DNA of 41,767 nt from Microbacterium sp. (GTDB taxonomy: Bacteria > Actinomycetota > Actinomycetes > Actinomycetales > Microbacteriaceae): assembly GCA_003524435.1 (NCBI GenBank), contig DQHP01000063.1:1-41767 (forward strand). Direction: 5' to 3'. Shown one piece after another: positions 15,733 through 23,794 of the stretch. How positions within the stretch are numbered: position 1 is the stretch's first letter; every line of letters begins with the position of its first letter. Below the pieces are notes generated by a model. That model had not been told where the DNA came from. It searched no databases and was given only the letters and a program-made list of their open reading frames with translations. The position numbers were made by a program, and so were the translations under genes.

Positions 15733-15738
15733 AGCCTA
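15733..15738 (-). promoter_or_regulatory. -10 box TAGGCT, predicted leaderless start
   Basis: TAGGCT on the minus strand, 6 bases, then ATG 15726. The box overlaps the 3' end of the upstream sugar porter gene. Confidence 0.5.
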
Positions 15739-17178
15739 CGCGCGCTTCGGGCGTCTGCGGCGCGTGACCTCGGCTGAATCCGTCATGGATTCCAGCTCTC
15801 GGCCCTTCGTTTCTGGCACCTGGAAGTAGACGAAGAAGAACGACACGATCGCGAAGAAGGCGTAAAAGCCGTATGCGAAGGTGAGGCCGATCTCGGCAAA
15901 CGCGGGGAATGTCGTCGAGATGAAGAAGTTGGCGATCCACTGGGCGGCCGCGGCGACGGCAAGGGCGCCGGCACGGATGCTGTTCGGGAACATTTCGCCC
16001 AACAGAACCCACACGAGTGGACCCCACGTCGCGCCGAAGAACACAACGAATCCGTTTGCGCAAACAAGTGCGATGAGCGACCAAGGCTCCGGCAGTACGA
16101 CGTTGCCGTCTTCCAGGGTGCCAAACGAGAACGCGACGGCCATCATGCCCAACGTGATGGCCATACCGATTGATCCGGTGAGCAACATCGGACGCCGACC
16201 GACCTTATCGACGAGCAGAATCGCGATGATTGTGACCACGATGTTCGTCACAGAAGTGAAGACAGAGGTCATCAGCGCCTGCGACTCGTCGAAGCCCACC
16301 GAGAGCCAGAGCGTCGTCGAGTAGTAGAAGATCACGTTGATGCCGACGAACTGCTGGAACACACTCAGCAGGATGCCCACCCACACGATGGGTTTTAGCC
16401 CGAAGCGCTTGCCACGAAGGTCTTTGAGAGACTCTTTTTGCTCTGAGTTCAGCGTCGAGCGGATCTCTTCGATCTTGAGGTTGACATCGGATTCGCCGGT
16501 GAAGTCGTAGAGCACCTGCGAGGCCTTGTCGATCTGTCCTCGAGCGACGAGGAATCGTGGGGACTCCGGCAGGCGCAGCGCCATTACGCCATAAATCACC
16601 GCCGGAATCGCCTCGACCATGAACATCCAGCGCCACGCGTCGATTCCGAACCACAGAACGGATGCCGCGCCGCCGGCGATATTGGCAAGAAGAGCGTTTG
16701 AGAGCAGTGCGGTGAAAATACCGGTCACAATCGCGAGCTGTTGCAGCGAGCCGAGCCGTCCGCGCACCTTCGAGGGCGAAACTTCAGCGATATATGCCGG
16801 GGCGATGACGGATGCTGCGCCCACACCGAGTCCGCCGATAACGCGCCAGATGATGAGGTCGATGACGCCAAAGGCGAGGCCTGATCCGATCGCAGAGATC
16901 AGGAACAAAACCGCGGCGATCACCATCACCGGGATGCGTCCGAGTTTGTTCGCCAGACTTCCGGCAAACCAGGCACCGGCAGCACAACCAAGCAGAGCCG
17001 ACGACACAGCGAAGCCCTGGAGCGCCGGGCCGAGGTCGAAGGCCCCCGCAAGCGCGTCCACCGCGCCGTTGATGACGGCGGTATCGAACCCGAAGAGGAA
17101 CCCTCCGAGCGCTGCGGCAATGCTGATTCCGATGACGCGAGCGCTGAACCGTTCGCTCGTGCTCTTCTTCTCTGACAT
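15736..17178 (-). CDS. MFS sugar porter (XylE/GalP/Glc permease-like)
   Basis: The 480-residue, twelve-helix transporter carries the sugar-porter signatures GGFLFGFDTAVINGA (helix 1), KLGRIPVMVIAAV (GRR-like motif), PESPRFLVARG after helix 6, LSVFQQFVGINVIFYYSTTL (QQxxGxN, helix 7), KVGRRPMLLTGS, and PETKGRELE at the C-terminus. These proteins import hexoses or pentoses with protons; the substrate is not fixed by sequence. ATG 17178 follows GGGGAG and replaces the longer in-frame start at 17217. It stands between the trx block and parB, a place where most relatives have no transporter as far as I recall. Confidence 0.9.
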   Translation of the reverse strand: MSEKKSTSERFSARVIGISIAAALGGFLFGFDTAVINGAVDALAGAFDLGPALQGFAVSSALLGCAAGAWFAGSLANKLGRIPVMVIAAVLFLISAIGSGLAFGVIDLIIWRVIGGLGVGAASVIAPAYIAEVSPSKVRGRLGSLQQLAIVTGIFTALLSNALLANIAGGAASVLWFGIDAWRWMFMVEAIPAVIYGVMALRLPESPRFLVARGQIDKASQVLYDFTGESDVNLKIEEIRSTLNSEQKESLKDLRGKRFGLKPIVWVGILLSVFQQFVGINVIFYYSTTLWLSVGFDESQALMTSVFTSVTNIVVTIIAILLVDKVGRRPMLLTGSIGMAITLGMMAVAFSFGTLEDGNVVLPEPWSLIALVCANGFVVFFGATWGPLVWVLLGEMFPNSIRAGALAVAAAAQWIANFFISTTFPAFAEIGLTFAYGFYAFFAIVSFFFVYFQVPETKGRELESMTDSAEVTRRRRPKRA

Positions 17179-17200
17179 GTGCTCTCCCCCGTTCGTGCCC

Positions 17201-17206
17201 ACTCTA
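17201..17206 (-). promoter_or_regulatory. -10 box TAGAGT of the sugar porter gene
   Basis: TAGAGT on the minus strand, 22 bases before ATG 17178, leaves room for a short leader with the GGGGAG ribosome site. No clear -35 is seen. Confidence 0.4.
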
Positions 17207-17244
17207 CGAGTCGACACGCTTATGCGCGAGGGAGAGCTTTGAAT

Positions 17245-18228
17245 TCAGGATCCGTAGCCCTCTTCGCCGAGTTCGGAGAGGATCCGATTTAGGTCTTGGA
17301 TCGATGCGAATTCAATCGCGACCTGGCCTTTTCTTGCGCCAAGTGTGATCTTCACCCGCGTATTCAAGCGGTCGCCGAGCTTGCCGGAAACTTCGTCAAG
17401 ATACGCGCGTCGAGCCCCGGGCTGCGGTTTCGTCTTCTTTGTTCCGGCGGACGGGACTGCCTTGGCGGCTTCCTCTGTGGCGCGTACGGACAGGTCTTCA
17501 TTGACGACCTTGTCTGCCAGCTTCTGCATTGCAGCCGCGTCGTCGAGTGAGAGCAGCGCGCGAGCGTGTCCAGCGCTGAGAACACCAGCCGCTACGCGCT
17601 GTTGCACGGGAACCGGCAGGCGCAAGAGGCGAATTGTGTTGCTGATTTGGGGCCGGGAGCGCCCAATTCGTGTCGCCAACTCTTCCTGCGTGATCCCAAA
17701 GTCCTCAAGAAGTTGCTGATAAGCGGATGCTTCTTCCAGCGGGTTGAGCTCAGAGCGGTGCAGGTTCTCCAGTAGCGCATCACGAAGCAGATCTTCGTCG
17801 GCCGTCTCACGCACGATCGCGGAAATTGTCTCGAGACCAGCCTCGCGGGCTGCGCGGGTACGCCTCTCCCCCATGATGAGCTCATGTTGTCCGTCCGCGT
17901 TCTTACGAACGATGACCGGCTGCAGCACGCCGAACTCACGGACGCTGTGCACGAGCTCAGCCAAATCGCTCGGGTCGAAGTGCGTGCGCGGCTGGCGCGG
18001 GTTGGGAACGATGTCGTTCGGGTTGATCTGCACCAAATGGATGCCCGGAACTGTTGTCAGCTCGACGTCTTCTACATTCTGCGCGCTTGCTAGTTCGGCG
18101 GCGGCAGCAGCAGCGGCTGCCGCCTTTGTGGAGGCACCCGGGAAGAACACGTCGACAGGACGCTCCGACTGGTCTGCAGTAGGAATAAGAGCGCCGATCC
18201 CTCGACCCAATCCAGTGCGCTTGGCCAT
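17245..18228 (-). CDS. parB: Chromosome-partitioning protein ParB (CTP-dependent DNA clamp)
   Basis: The 327-residue protein has the N-terminal ParA-contacting segment (KRTGLGRGIGALIP). The CTPase domain includes IVPNPRQPRTHFDPSDLAELVHSVREFGVLQPVIVR and the GERRTRAAREAG motif. The parS-reading helix-turn-helix is at LEDFGITQEELATRIGRSRPQISNTIRLL, and a C-terminal dimer domain follows. It loads at parS (eight sites lie beyond parA), slides as a clamp and recruits ParA and SMC. ATG 18228 overlaps the parA stop by one base (TGATG), with AAGGAG five bases before it. The ATG three bases further upstream is too close to the ribosome site. Confidence 0.95.
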   Translation of the reverse strand: MAKRTGLGRGIGALIPTADQSERPVDVFFPGASTKAAAAAAAAAELASAQNVEDVELTTVPGIHLVQINPNDIVPNPRQPRTHFDPSDLAELVHSVREFGVLQPVIVRKNADGQHELIMGERRTRAAREAGLETISAIVRETADEDLLRDALLENLHRSELNPLEEASAYQQLLEDFGITQEELATRIGRSRPQISNTIRLLRLPVPVQQRVAAGVLSAGHARALLSLDDAAAMQKLADKVVNEDLSVRATEEAAKAVPSAGTKKTKPQPGARRAYLDEVSGKLGDRLNTRVKITLGARKGQVAIEFASIQDLNRILSELGEEGYGS

Positions 18229-19151
18229 CATTTCTCCTTGCTCGGCGTCTTGTAAGACGCAATCTCGACTGCGGCCTCACGGTATGCGATCGCGCCGGCC
18301 GAATTTATGTCGTAGGCAATCACCGTCTGACCGAAACTGGGTGCCTCAGAAACACGCACTGATCGAGGAATAACCGCGTCCAGTACCTGATTCGGGAAAT
18401 GAGTGCGCACTTCATCGGCGACCTGCTGCGCGAGACGGGTGCGGCCGTCGTACATCGTCAAAAGAATTGTCGAGAGGTGAAGATCGGTATTCAGATGCTT
18501 CTGGATCATCTGAATGCTGCCGAGAAGCTGGCTCAGACCCTCAAGCGCGTAATACTCACACTGGATCGGGATGAATACTTCGGATGCCGCAGTAAATGCG
18601 TTGATCGTCAGCAGCCCGAGCGACGGCGGGCAGTCAATAATGACGAAATTGACCGGGTTGTCCTCGAGGTAGGTATCAAGTGCTCTACGCAACCTGTGCT
18701 CACGCGCCACCTGAGAAACAAGCTCAATCTCGGCCCCGGCCAAGTGAATGGTGCTGGGTGCGCAGAGGAGCTTCGGGGACTCGGGGCTCTGCTGCACGAC
18801 ATCAGCGAGCGGTTCGTCATTGATCAGCACGTCATAAACGCTCGGAGTATCCGCGCTGTGCGGGACGCCAAGGGCGGTGGACGCGTTTCCCTGGGGATCG
18901 AGGTCAATAACGAGCACCTTCGCGCCCAAATTCGCGAGCGCAGCGCCGATATTTACTGCAGTGGTCGTCTTTCCGACGCCACCCTTCTGGTTTGAGACCG
19001 TGAGAACACGGGTCTTTCCCTTGAATTTGACTGATGTCGCTTCCAGAACGCGTCGTCGAGAGCTCAGATCGGCGATTTCGCGTGCCAACGGCGTATCAAC
19101 CCCGAAAGTACTGTTCGGTGTTTCCTTCTCGGACTGTTTCACGTGAAACAT
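18228..19151 (-). CDS. parA: Chromosome-partitioning ATPase ParA (Soj)
   Basis: The 307-residue protein has the deviant Walker A motif QKGGVGKTTT (about 54-63), VLVIDLDPQGNASTALG (Walker A'), FVIIDCPPSLGLL (Walker B) and LTMYDGRTRLAQQV, the usual Soj/ParA set. It binds DNA non-specifically as an ATP dimer and moves the ParB-parS complexes apart. ATG 19151 is preceded by AAGGAG three bases upstream. The codons after ATG (MFHVKQ) are themselves the parS sequence at 19135-19150, so ParB bound there covers the start of its own operon. The first 45 residues before the Walker motif are a variable tail. Confidence 0.95.
   Translation of the reverse strand: MFHVKQSEKETPNSTFGVDTPLAREIADLSSRRRVLEATSVKFKGKTRVLTVSNQKGGVGKTTTAVNIGAALANLGAKVLVIDLDPQGNASTALGVPHSADTPSVYDVLINDEPLADVVQQSPESPKLLCAPSTIHLAGAEIELVSQVAREHRLRRALDTYLEDNPVNFVIIDCPPSLGLLTINAFTAASEVFIPIQCEYYALEGLSQLLGSIQMIQKHLNTDLHLSTILLTMYDGRTRLAQQVADEVRTHFPNQVLDAVIPRSVRVSEAPSFGQTVIAYDINSAGAIAYREAAVEIASYKTPSKEK
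19135..19150. other. parS: parS site 1 (perfect), inside the parA start
   Basis: TGTTTCACGTGAAACA, an exact match to the bacterial parS consensus. It encodes the first residues of ParA after the start Met. Confidence 0.95.
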
Positions 19152-19393
19152 CCACTCCTTTCGGGGGCCGCGTTCTACTCTAATCGCTAGGTCGGACGTT
19201 GCTCGCATCGTGCTCCCCTGCGTCTGTCTCTCAGTGTCAACTGCGCTCTGGGACGTCGATCCTCGAGCAGATCAGCCTGTCCATTTCAGCTTCGCCAGCC
19301 ATCCGGTGCTCATTCGTCAAACCTCGCTGCGCCTATTGTGTGTGGCGGAATCGCCCGCGCGCGCCGGAAATACCCATCGCAGAGTGCGGACGA

Positions 19394-19409
19394 TGTTTCA
19401 CGTGAAACA
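19394..19409. other. parS: parS site 2 (perfect)
   Basis: TGTTTCACGTGAAACA, 259 bases from site 1. Confidence 0.95.
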
Positions 19410-19580
19410 TTCGCGCTCGTGTTGAGCGAGAAACGGGACTCGGGACGGGCTGAGCTAGAACCCGAGCGACGAGTCGAACCAGGATCCTTCACGTGGAGCC
19501 ACCGGGTCATTGATCGCGTCGGAGCGAAACGAAAAACGCCGAGGGGCCAGGTGGCGAATTCTTAGCCACCGTCGATGCAG

Positions 19581-19596
19581 TGTTTCACCTGAAACA
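19581..19596. other. parS: parS-like site 3 (one mismatch)
   Basis: TGTTTCACCTGAAACA; the central CACGTG is changed to CACCTG, which breaks the palindrome at its core and should weaken ParB loading. Confidence 0.6.
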
Positions 19597-20064
19597 TCTC
19601 TCCTCTGACCCGCTGTCTCTGGTCCTTAGTACGGTATTGACTGGCTGCGGTGACTTCCGTGGACCAAGAACAGCGGGGGCATTGCTCTGGGAGAGGATTG
19701 ATAGATTCCCTCAAGTTCCAGTTCTTTCCTATTGCGCTGCACTTATTCGTGGGGGCGTTGGTGAAAATAGCGTCGTCAGTCCGCATCTCGACAATCGAAG
19801 AAACTACATCGTCTGCGCTGTACTGCTCGTAGGACTCTTCTTAGATCTCCGCCCTGCCGGACCTATGGCACCCAGATGTGCGGGCACTTAGATCCTCGAC
19901 GCAAGTGGATTACTGAGCGAGGCAGTGCGCTCCCCATCCCCCGAGCCCAGAACTCGCTGTTGCGATCAGAGCAAAGACAACCTCGGGAACCAACGCTGTG
20001 AACAATGTCCTTCCACCGCCGAGATCTCAATCATCAACTATCCGCAACTCACGGCACCCACTCA

Positions 20065-20080
20065 AGTTTCACGTGAAACA
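20065..20080. other. parS: parS site 4 (outer-base mismatch)
   Basis: AGTTTCACGTGAAACA; only the first base differs from consensus and the 14-base core is intact. Confidence 0.85.
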
Positions 20081-20190
20081 ACGAGAAACGCCTCAGGATT
20101 CGAAGGCACAACCTCCGCCAGCCCCTGCGTTCTAACACTCGCGAGCACAGACGCCGCACGAATCGCGGAGCCGGCAGGTCCTACACAGCA

Positions 20191-20206
20191 TGTTTCACGT
20201 GAAACA
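20191..20206. other. parS: parS site 5 (perfect)
   Basis: TGTTTCACGTGAAACA, 126 bases from site 4. Confidence 0.95.
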
Positions 20207-20352
20207 TCACCCCCAGGAACGACCGCACCGGCACGTCTCGCACTTTCCTACACTCCGACTATTTGGGTGCGAGTAAGAACTCCCCCCAGTTTCCCAATCA
20301 GAGATCACTTCGGCGTTTCGTCCCCTTGTGGCATCTATGGGGTACACATACT

Positions 20353-20398
20353 GCCGAGCGGCAAACGAACACCGAGCCGAGCGGCAAAGGAACACCAC
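20353..20398. repeat. Two-copy 23-base tandem repeat
   Basis: The unit at 20353-20375, beginning GCCGAGCGGCAAACGAACACC, is repeated at 20376-20398 with few changes (AAAC to AAAG and the last two bases). It lies among the parS sites and has no evident function. Confidence 0.7.
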
Positions 20399-20488
20399 GC
20401 CGAACACGCCAACCGCACCTACTACCCCCGGCATAAACCTGTTGTATAGACCCAAGACAAGGATCGAGTTCCGCAGCTTTCGGAGCGA

Positions 20489-20504
20489 TGTTTCACGTGA
20501 AACA
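20489..20504. other. parS: parS site 6 (perfect)
   Basis: TGTTTCACGTGAAACA. Confidence 0.95.
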
Positions 20505-20626
20505 TGTCGGCTTCAACCCGTCACCGCGCCCCTCACTCGACCCGCTTCGTCTCATCCCCTTCACGCACAGTGTCACTCCCGCGCACCCAGCAGCACACCA
20601 TTCCCGCCACCTCCGCAGGACACCGA

Positions 20627-20642
20627 TGTTTCACTTGAGACA
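20627..20642. other. parS: parS-like site 7 (two mismatches)
   Basis: TGTTTCACTTGAGACA; two changes in the right half, probably a decayed or weak site. Confidence 0.45.
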
Positions 20643-20717
20643 TTGGCCTCTTCACGAACGCTCTCACCCGCTACACCGGTCAGATAATCATTCAGGGAAA
20701 AGGGAACTGAGGGCGCA

Positions 20718-20795
20718 GAGATGTTGAACGAACGAGCATCGGGGTGTCCGGCGCAGCCGGACGGGGTCCCCGCTCTGCTCGAGAGTCAACATCTC
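20718..20795. other. 78-base nested hairpin in the parS region (possible structured RNA or cruciform)
   Basis: Four arm pairs nest in order. GAGATGTTGA (20718-20727) pairs with TCAACATCTC (20786-20795). GAGCA (20734-20738) pairs with TGCTC (20776-20780). CGGGG (20740-20744) pairs with CCCCG (20768-20772). GTCCGGC (20746-20752) pairs with GCCGGAC (20756-20762) around a GCA loop. All 27 pairs are Watson-Crick. It lies about 60 bases beyond the rsmG stop and lacks a T tract on either strand, so it is not a standard terminator. Confidence 0.55.
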
Positions 20796-20856
20796 GGAGC
20801 CCGTAGCGTCTACCCGCGTCGTCCAAAGGACGCGCACAAAGCGCATCCATCGAGAC

Positions 20857-21483
20857 CTAGCCCCGAACGGTAGCCCGTACGACCCGAGTAGTCTCCGCGA
20901 GCACGCCCTCACCGAGCAGCTCAACGCGAACGTTCCCGAGCCGAAACTTCTTGATCTGTTTCGCTGCGGCGTCAATCTCCGCCGGCGCATTCATGCCTTT
21001 GAGTAGCGCGAGCTCTCCCCCATCGCGCACGAGTGGCGCGGTGAAGGGAATCAAGGTTCGCAGTGCGCTGACAGCACGGGCCGTCACCATGTCAAACCGA
21101 ACATCGGCAGGCACTTCTTCACCGCGTGCCCGCAACACGGTGACGTTCTCGAGCCCGAGCGCACCCACCTGCTCGTTCAGCCAAGTAACTCGGCGCTCCA
21201 TTGGTTCGATGAGTGTCCACTGAACATCCGGGCGAGCGATAGCGAGCACAAGGCCAGGTAATCCCGCTCCTGAACCGATATCAGCGACTGATCCATGAAA
21301 AAGCGGCGCCGCAATGACACTGTTCAGAATATGCCTGGTCCACAGACGAGGAAGTTCCAGCGGCCCAATGAGCCCTCGCTCCTCACCGACGGCAGCGAGC
21401 GCCGCGGTGAACTGACGAGCAACATCAATCCGCTCACCAAAGAGAGCCGCTGCCGCGAGAGGTTCTGCTTCCAATTCAGTCAT
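20857..21483 (-). CDS. rsmG: 16S rRNA (guanine527-N7)-methyltransferase RsmG (GidB)
   Basis: The 208-residue protein has the RsmG pattern: an N-terminal helix (FGERIDVARQFTAALAAVGEERGLIGPLELPRLWTRHILNS), SAM motif I VADIGSGAGLPGLVLAIARP, LIEPMERRVTWLNE, and FDMVTARAVSAL (catalytic region). It methylates G527 in the 530 loop of 16S rRNA; loss gives low-level streptomycin resistance in other bacteria. ATG 21483 is preceded by GGTGG at a good distance. It is the last gene of the leftward rpmH block and is separated from jag by parS site 8, which lies in its leader. Confidence 0.93.
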   Translation of the reverse strand: MTELEAEPLAAAALFGERIDVARQFTAALAAVGEERGLIGPLELPRLWTRHILNSVIAAPLFHGSVADIGSGAGLPGLVLAIARPDVQWTLIEPMERRVTWLNEQVGALGLENVTVLRARGEEVPADVRFDMVTARAVSALRTLIPFTAPLVRDGGELALLKGMNAPAEIDAAAKQIKKFRLGNVRVELLGEGVLAETTRVVRATVRG

Positions 21484-21495
21484 ACGATCCACCAA

Positions 21496-21511
21496 TGTTT
21501 CACGTGAAACA
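21496..21511. other. parS: parS site 8 (perfect), abutting the jag stop codon
   Basis: TGTTTCACGTGAAACA begins at the base following the TGA of jag (21512-21514) and lies in the 28-base gap before rsmG. It is 854 bases from the next site. Confidence 0.95.
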
Positions 21512-22015
21512 TCAGCGACGGCGAATCACCGTGTGACGATCTGCACCTTCACCGTACGACTCAGAAATCAGGTTCCGCTCAGCAACGATGTCATGAACGA
21601 GCTTGCGCTCATAGCTCGACATCGAGGGCAGAGACGCCTTAGATGCACCCTCATCGAGCTTCACAAGTGCAGCATCCACCAACTTCTCGAGCTGACGGCG
21701 ACGCGCATCGCGCGACCCACCAACATCCAGAATCAAACGGGAGAACGCACCGGTCTTGTTCTGGACGGCCAGACGAGTGATCTCCTGCAGAGCCTGCACG
21801 GTGTCGGGATCTGAGAGCACCGAGATGCCCTCCCCCTCAGCCTCGACCGAAACGTAGGCACGCCCCTGTCGAACATCAAGGTTCAGATCACCATCGATGT
21901 CAGCGATGTCGAGGAGTTCCTCAATAAAGTCCGCAGCGACATCACCCTCGTGCTCGAGCTCGTCATCCGTCGGCTCAGCGCGCTCGGGGCGTTCCACAAC
22001 ATTCTCACTGGTCAT
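21512..22015 (-). CDS. jag: KH-R3H RNA-binding protein (Jag/KhpB-like)
   Basis: The 167-residue protein has an acidic N-terminus, a degenerate KH-like part (about 35-105, ADFIEELLDIADIDGDL... SRLILDVGG) and a C-terminal R3H domain (about 110-167) with the conserved MSSYERKLVHDIVAE and a basic end (DRHTVIRRR). The family binds RNA, and in Gram-positive cocci KhpB influences cell elongation; the actinobacterial member is less studied. The Jag_N domain of Bacillus is lacking, as usual in actinobacteria. Its ATG overlaps the yidC stop by four bases, so translation is coupled. Confidence 0.9.
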   Translation of the reverse strand: MTSENVVERPERAEPTDDELEHEGDVAADFIEELLDIADIDGDLNLDVRQGRAYVSVEAEGEGISVLSDPDTVQALQEITRLAVQNKTGAFSRLILDVGGSRDARRRQLEKLVDAALVKLDEGASKASLPSMSSYERKLVHDIVAERNLISESYGEGADRHTVIRRR

Positions 22016-23088
22016 GCGTTCGGACCCTTCTTCTTTGCGCGCTTCTTACCCACGGGCTGCTGACGCTTCTTTGCTTCTTGCTTTGCCTTCTCAGCCTCTT
22101 CTAGCAACCGCGCCTGCTCTGCTTCATACACAGCGAGCGGCACAACTTTGCCGGAGGAATCGATGGCCTTGCCCTTACGGGCCAGACGCTCTTCGCGAGC
22201 CTTCGCGGCCTCAGAACCAGGAGTCGGCATCTCGCGAATAACAAGGAACTGCTGCGCCATGGTCCACAGGTTCGAGATGAACCAGTACACGACGACGCCG
22301 AGCGGGAAGAAGATACCCGAGAAGATGAAGCCCAGCGGCAGTACGTAGAGCATGATCTTCTGCATCTGGTACGCCTGGCCGGTCTTCGCCTCGGGTGACA
22401 GGTTCTTCGAAATGATCTGCAGCTGGGTGAAGAACTGCGACCCAATCATCAGCACAACAAGGATGACCAACAGCACGATAGCAACCGTGTTCTGGTTGTC
22501 GACCGCATCACCGAGAGTCTCGTGCAGCGACACCACGTCGAAGAGCTTGGCGTCGTAGAACTCCATAGTGAGCTCTGGCGACAGCATCCCCACACCGCCC
22601 AAGCCAGCCTTTGCATGAGCGCTGACGTCTCGCAGCACACTGAACAGCGAGAAGAAGATCGGCATCTGAACGATCAGAGGCAGACAGCTCGACATTGGCG
22701 AGGTGCCATGCTTCTTGTACAGCGCCATCGTCTCGCGACTCATGGCCTCGCGAGAGAGCTGATCCTTCTTGCCCTTGTACTTGGCCTGCACCTTCTTCAT
22801 ATCCGGCGCAATTTCCATCATCTTGCGCTGGCTCTTGATCTGCTTGACGAACAGCGGGAACACCGCAGCGCGCACTACAATCACAAGGCCGATGATAGAT
22901 AAAACCCAGGTCACACCGGAAGATGCCGGAAGTCCGACGGCGGTGAAAAGCCAGTGCCACGCGACAAGAATGAGCTCAACAGCCCACTTCAGCGGCCACA
23001 GAATGGTGCCAAGTAGGTCAAAGCCTGGGTCTGCGGGGGCGCTATCGGCCGCCGCGGTCGCAGAGGCGAGCAGAAGGTCAAGACCCAC
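22012..23088 (-). CDS. yidC: Membrane protein insertase YidC (Oxa1 family)
   Basis: The 358-residue protein has a first membrane helix at about 35-55, the conserved core segment VVRAAVFPLFVKQIKSQRKMMEIAPDMKKVQAKYKGKKDQLSREAMSRETMALYKKHGTSPMSSCLPLIVQMPIFFSLFSVLRDV (about 72-155), later helices near 205 and 245-270, and a highly basic C-terminal tail (KKRAKKKG). It inserts small membrane proteins and assists SecYEG. The Arg in the hydrophilic groove sits in VVRAAVFP. The basic tail can contact the ribosome. It is three bases from the yidD stop and overlaps jag. Confidence 0.95.
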   Translation of the reverse strand: MGLDLLLASATAAADSAPADPGFDLLGTILWPLKWAVELILVAWHWLFTAVGLPASSGVTWVLSIIGLVIVVRAAVFPLFVKQIKSQRKMMEIAPDMKKVQAKYKGKKDQLSREAMSRETMALYKKHGTSPMSSCLPLIVQMPIFFSLFSVLRDVSAHAKAGLGGVGMLSPELTMEFYDAKLFDVVSLHETLGDAVDNQNTVAIVLLVILVVLMIGSQFFTQLQIISKNLSPEAKTGQAYQMQKIMLYVLPLGFIFSGIFFPLGVVVYWFISNLWTMAQQFLVIREMPTPGSEAAKAREERLARKGKAIDSSGKVVPLAVYEAEQARLLEEAEKAKQEAKKRQQPVGKKRAKKKGPNA

Positions 23089-23091
23089 TGT

Positions 23092-23442
23092 TCAGTCCTT
23101 TCGAGAAGGTACGACAAAACCTCGGGCGGTTAGGTCGTGTCGGAAATGGTCGTGGGGGCGTACGTCATCGACGCCGCCTTTGGTCCAGGGGTTACATCGC
23201 AGGATGCGCCATGCCGAGAGCACCGCACCTTTGATAGCGCCGTGTTGCTGCACCGCCCCTACAGCGTAAGCCGAGCAAGACGGATAGTACGCACACACAT
23301 CTCCATAGATCGGAGAGATCACCGTGCGATATCCGGCAAGAAATCCCAGGACAAGATTTCGAGGGATAAGCGGGATGCTGCGTACGAGGTCGGTGCCATG
23401 CAGATGAGCCGACCCCATCGCGTATGACGGCAGGGCACTCAT
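23092..23442 (-). CDS. yidD: Membrane protein insertion efficiency factor YidD
   Basis: From ATG 23442 the product is 116 residues. It contains the family core PRNLVLGFLAGYRTVISPIYGDVCAYYPSCSAYAVGAVQQHGAIKGAVLSAWRILRCNPWTKGGVDDV, with the three conserved Cys and the CNPW-x-x-GGxD signature. YidD sits on the inner membrane face and aids YidC-dependent insertion. The ATG overlaps the rnpA stop (ATGA), which fixes the start; the longer open frame upstream runs antiparallel to nothing useful and covers rnpA. It has an unusual 25-residue N-terminal extension before the core and a basic C-terminal tail. Confidence 0.92.
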   Translation of the reverse strand: MSALPSYAMGSAHLHGTDLVRSIPLIPRNLVLGFLAGYRTVISPIYGDVCAYYPSCSAYAVGAVQQHGAIKGAVLSAWRILRCNPWTKGGVDDVRPHDHFRHDLTARGFVVPSRKD

Positions 23443-23789
23443 GCCGATGCTCGTTCGCGGTTGAACCGAGCGAGGCATCGATTCACATCGTCCGCCAGTT
23501 CGGAAAATGACGCAGAGGCAGACGCAGGAAGGGCGCGGATGACAATATCCGCGCCCTCTGGGACGTCCGCGAGCGCAGCGGCACACACGGCTTTGAGCCG
23601 TCGACGCACCGTATTGCGGATCACAGCCGTGCCCACCTGCTTACTGATGATGAAGCCGAACCTCGCTTCACGTGCTTCCCCGGTCACCAACATCGAAGTG
23701 ATGACGCGAGCGCCCCCGCACCGAGTACCGCGACGGACGACCAACTTATAGTCGGTGCCACGCGTCAATCTGTGCGGACGGGCGAGCAC
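23439..23789 (-). CDS. rnpA: Ribonuclease P protein component
   Basis: The 116-residue basic protein opens LARPHRLTRGTDYKLVVRRGTRCGG and contains the RNR-like helix FIISKQVGTAVIRNTVRRRLKAVCAA (usually KxVGxAVxRNxxKRRLR), the signature that binds P RNA and the tRNA leader. It forms RNase P with the RNA encoded elsewhere. The GTG start (23789) lies five bases after the rpmH stop, inside the same leftward operon, and its stop overlaps yidD. Confidence 0.94.
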   Translation of the reverse strand: MLARPHRLTRGTDYKLVVRRGTRCGGARVITSMLVTGEAREARFGFIISKQVGTAVIRNTVRRRLKAVCAAALADVPEGADIVIRALPASASASFSELADDVNRCLARFNRERASA

Positions 23790-23794
23790 GAGGC

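Larger units (their letters stand above)
19152..20856. other. Long non-coding parS region between parA and rsmG
   Basis: About 1.7 kb has no credible gene: all frames are short, lack ribosome sites and resemble no family. It holds six parS or parS-like sites (two more lie inside the parA start and directly after jag), a 23-base tandem repeat (20353-20398), a small GGTGGC/GCCACC hairpin (19550-19570) and a 78-base nested hairpin (20718-20795). Promoters for parA (leftward) should be in its first 200 bases but none is obvious. The region probably serves as the centromere platform for ParB. Confidence 0.7.

Noticed and set aside
19152..19208. 19-residue N-terminal extension of ParA
   Set aside because: The AAGGAG ribosome site fits only the internal ATG at 19151, and the extension is not part of the family.
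19440..19510. tRNA-like GGTTCGACTC on the minus strand in the parS region
   Set aside because: No T-stem, anticodon stem or acceptor stem can be paired around it.
19152..20856. Several 60-170-codon frames between parA and rsmG
   Set aside because: They read through the parS palindromes (FHVKH, VSRET), lack ribosome sites and have no homology pattern, so the region is called non-coding.
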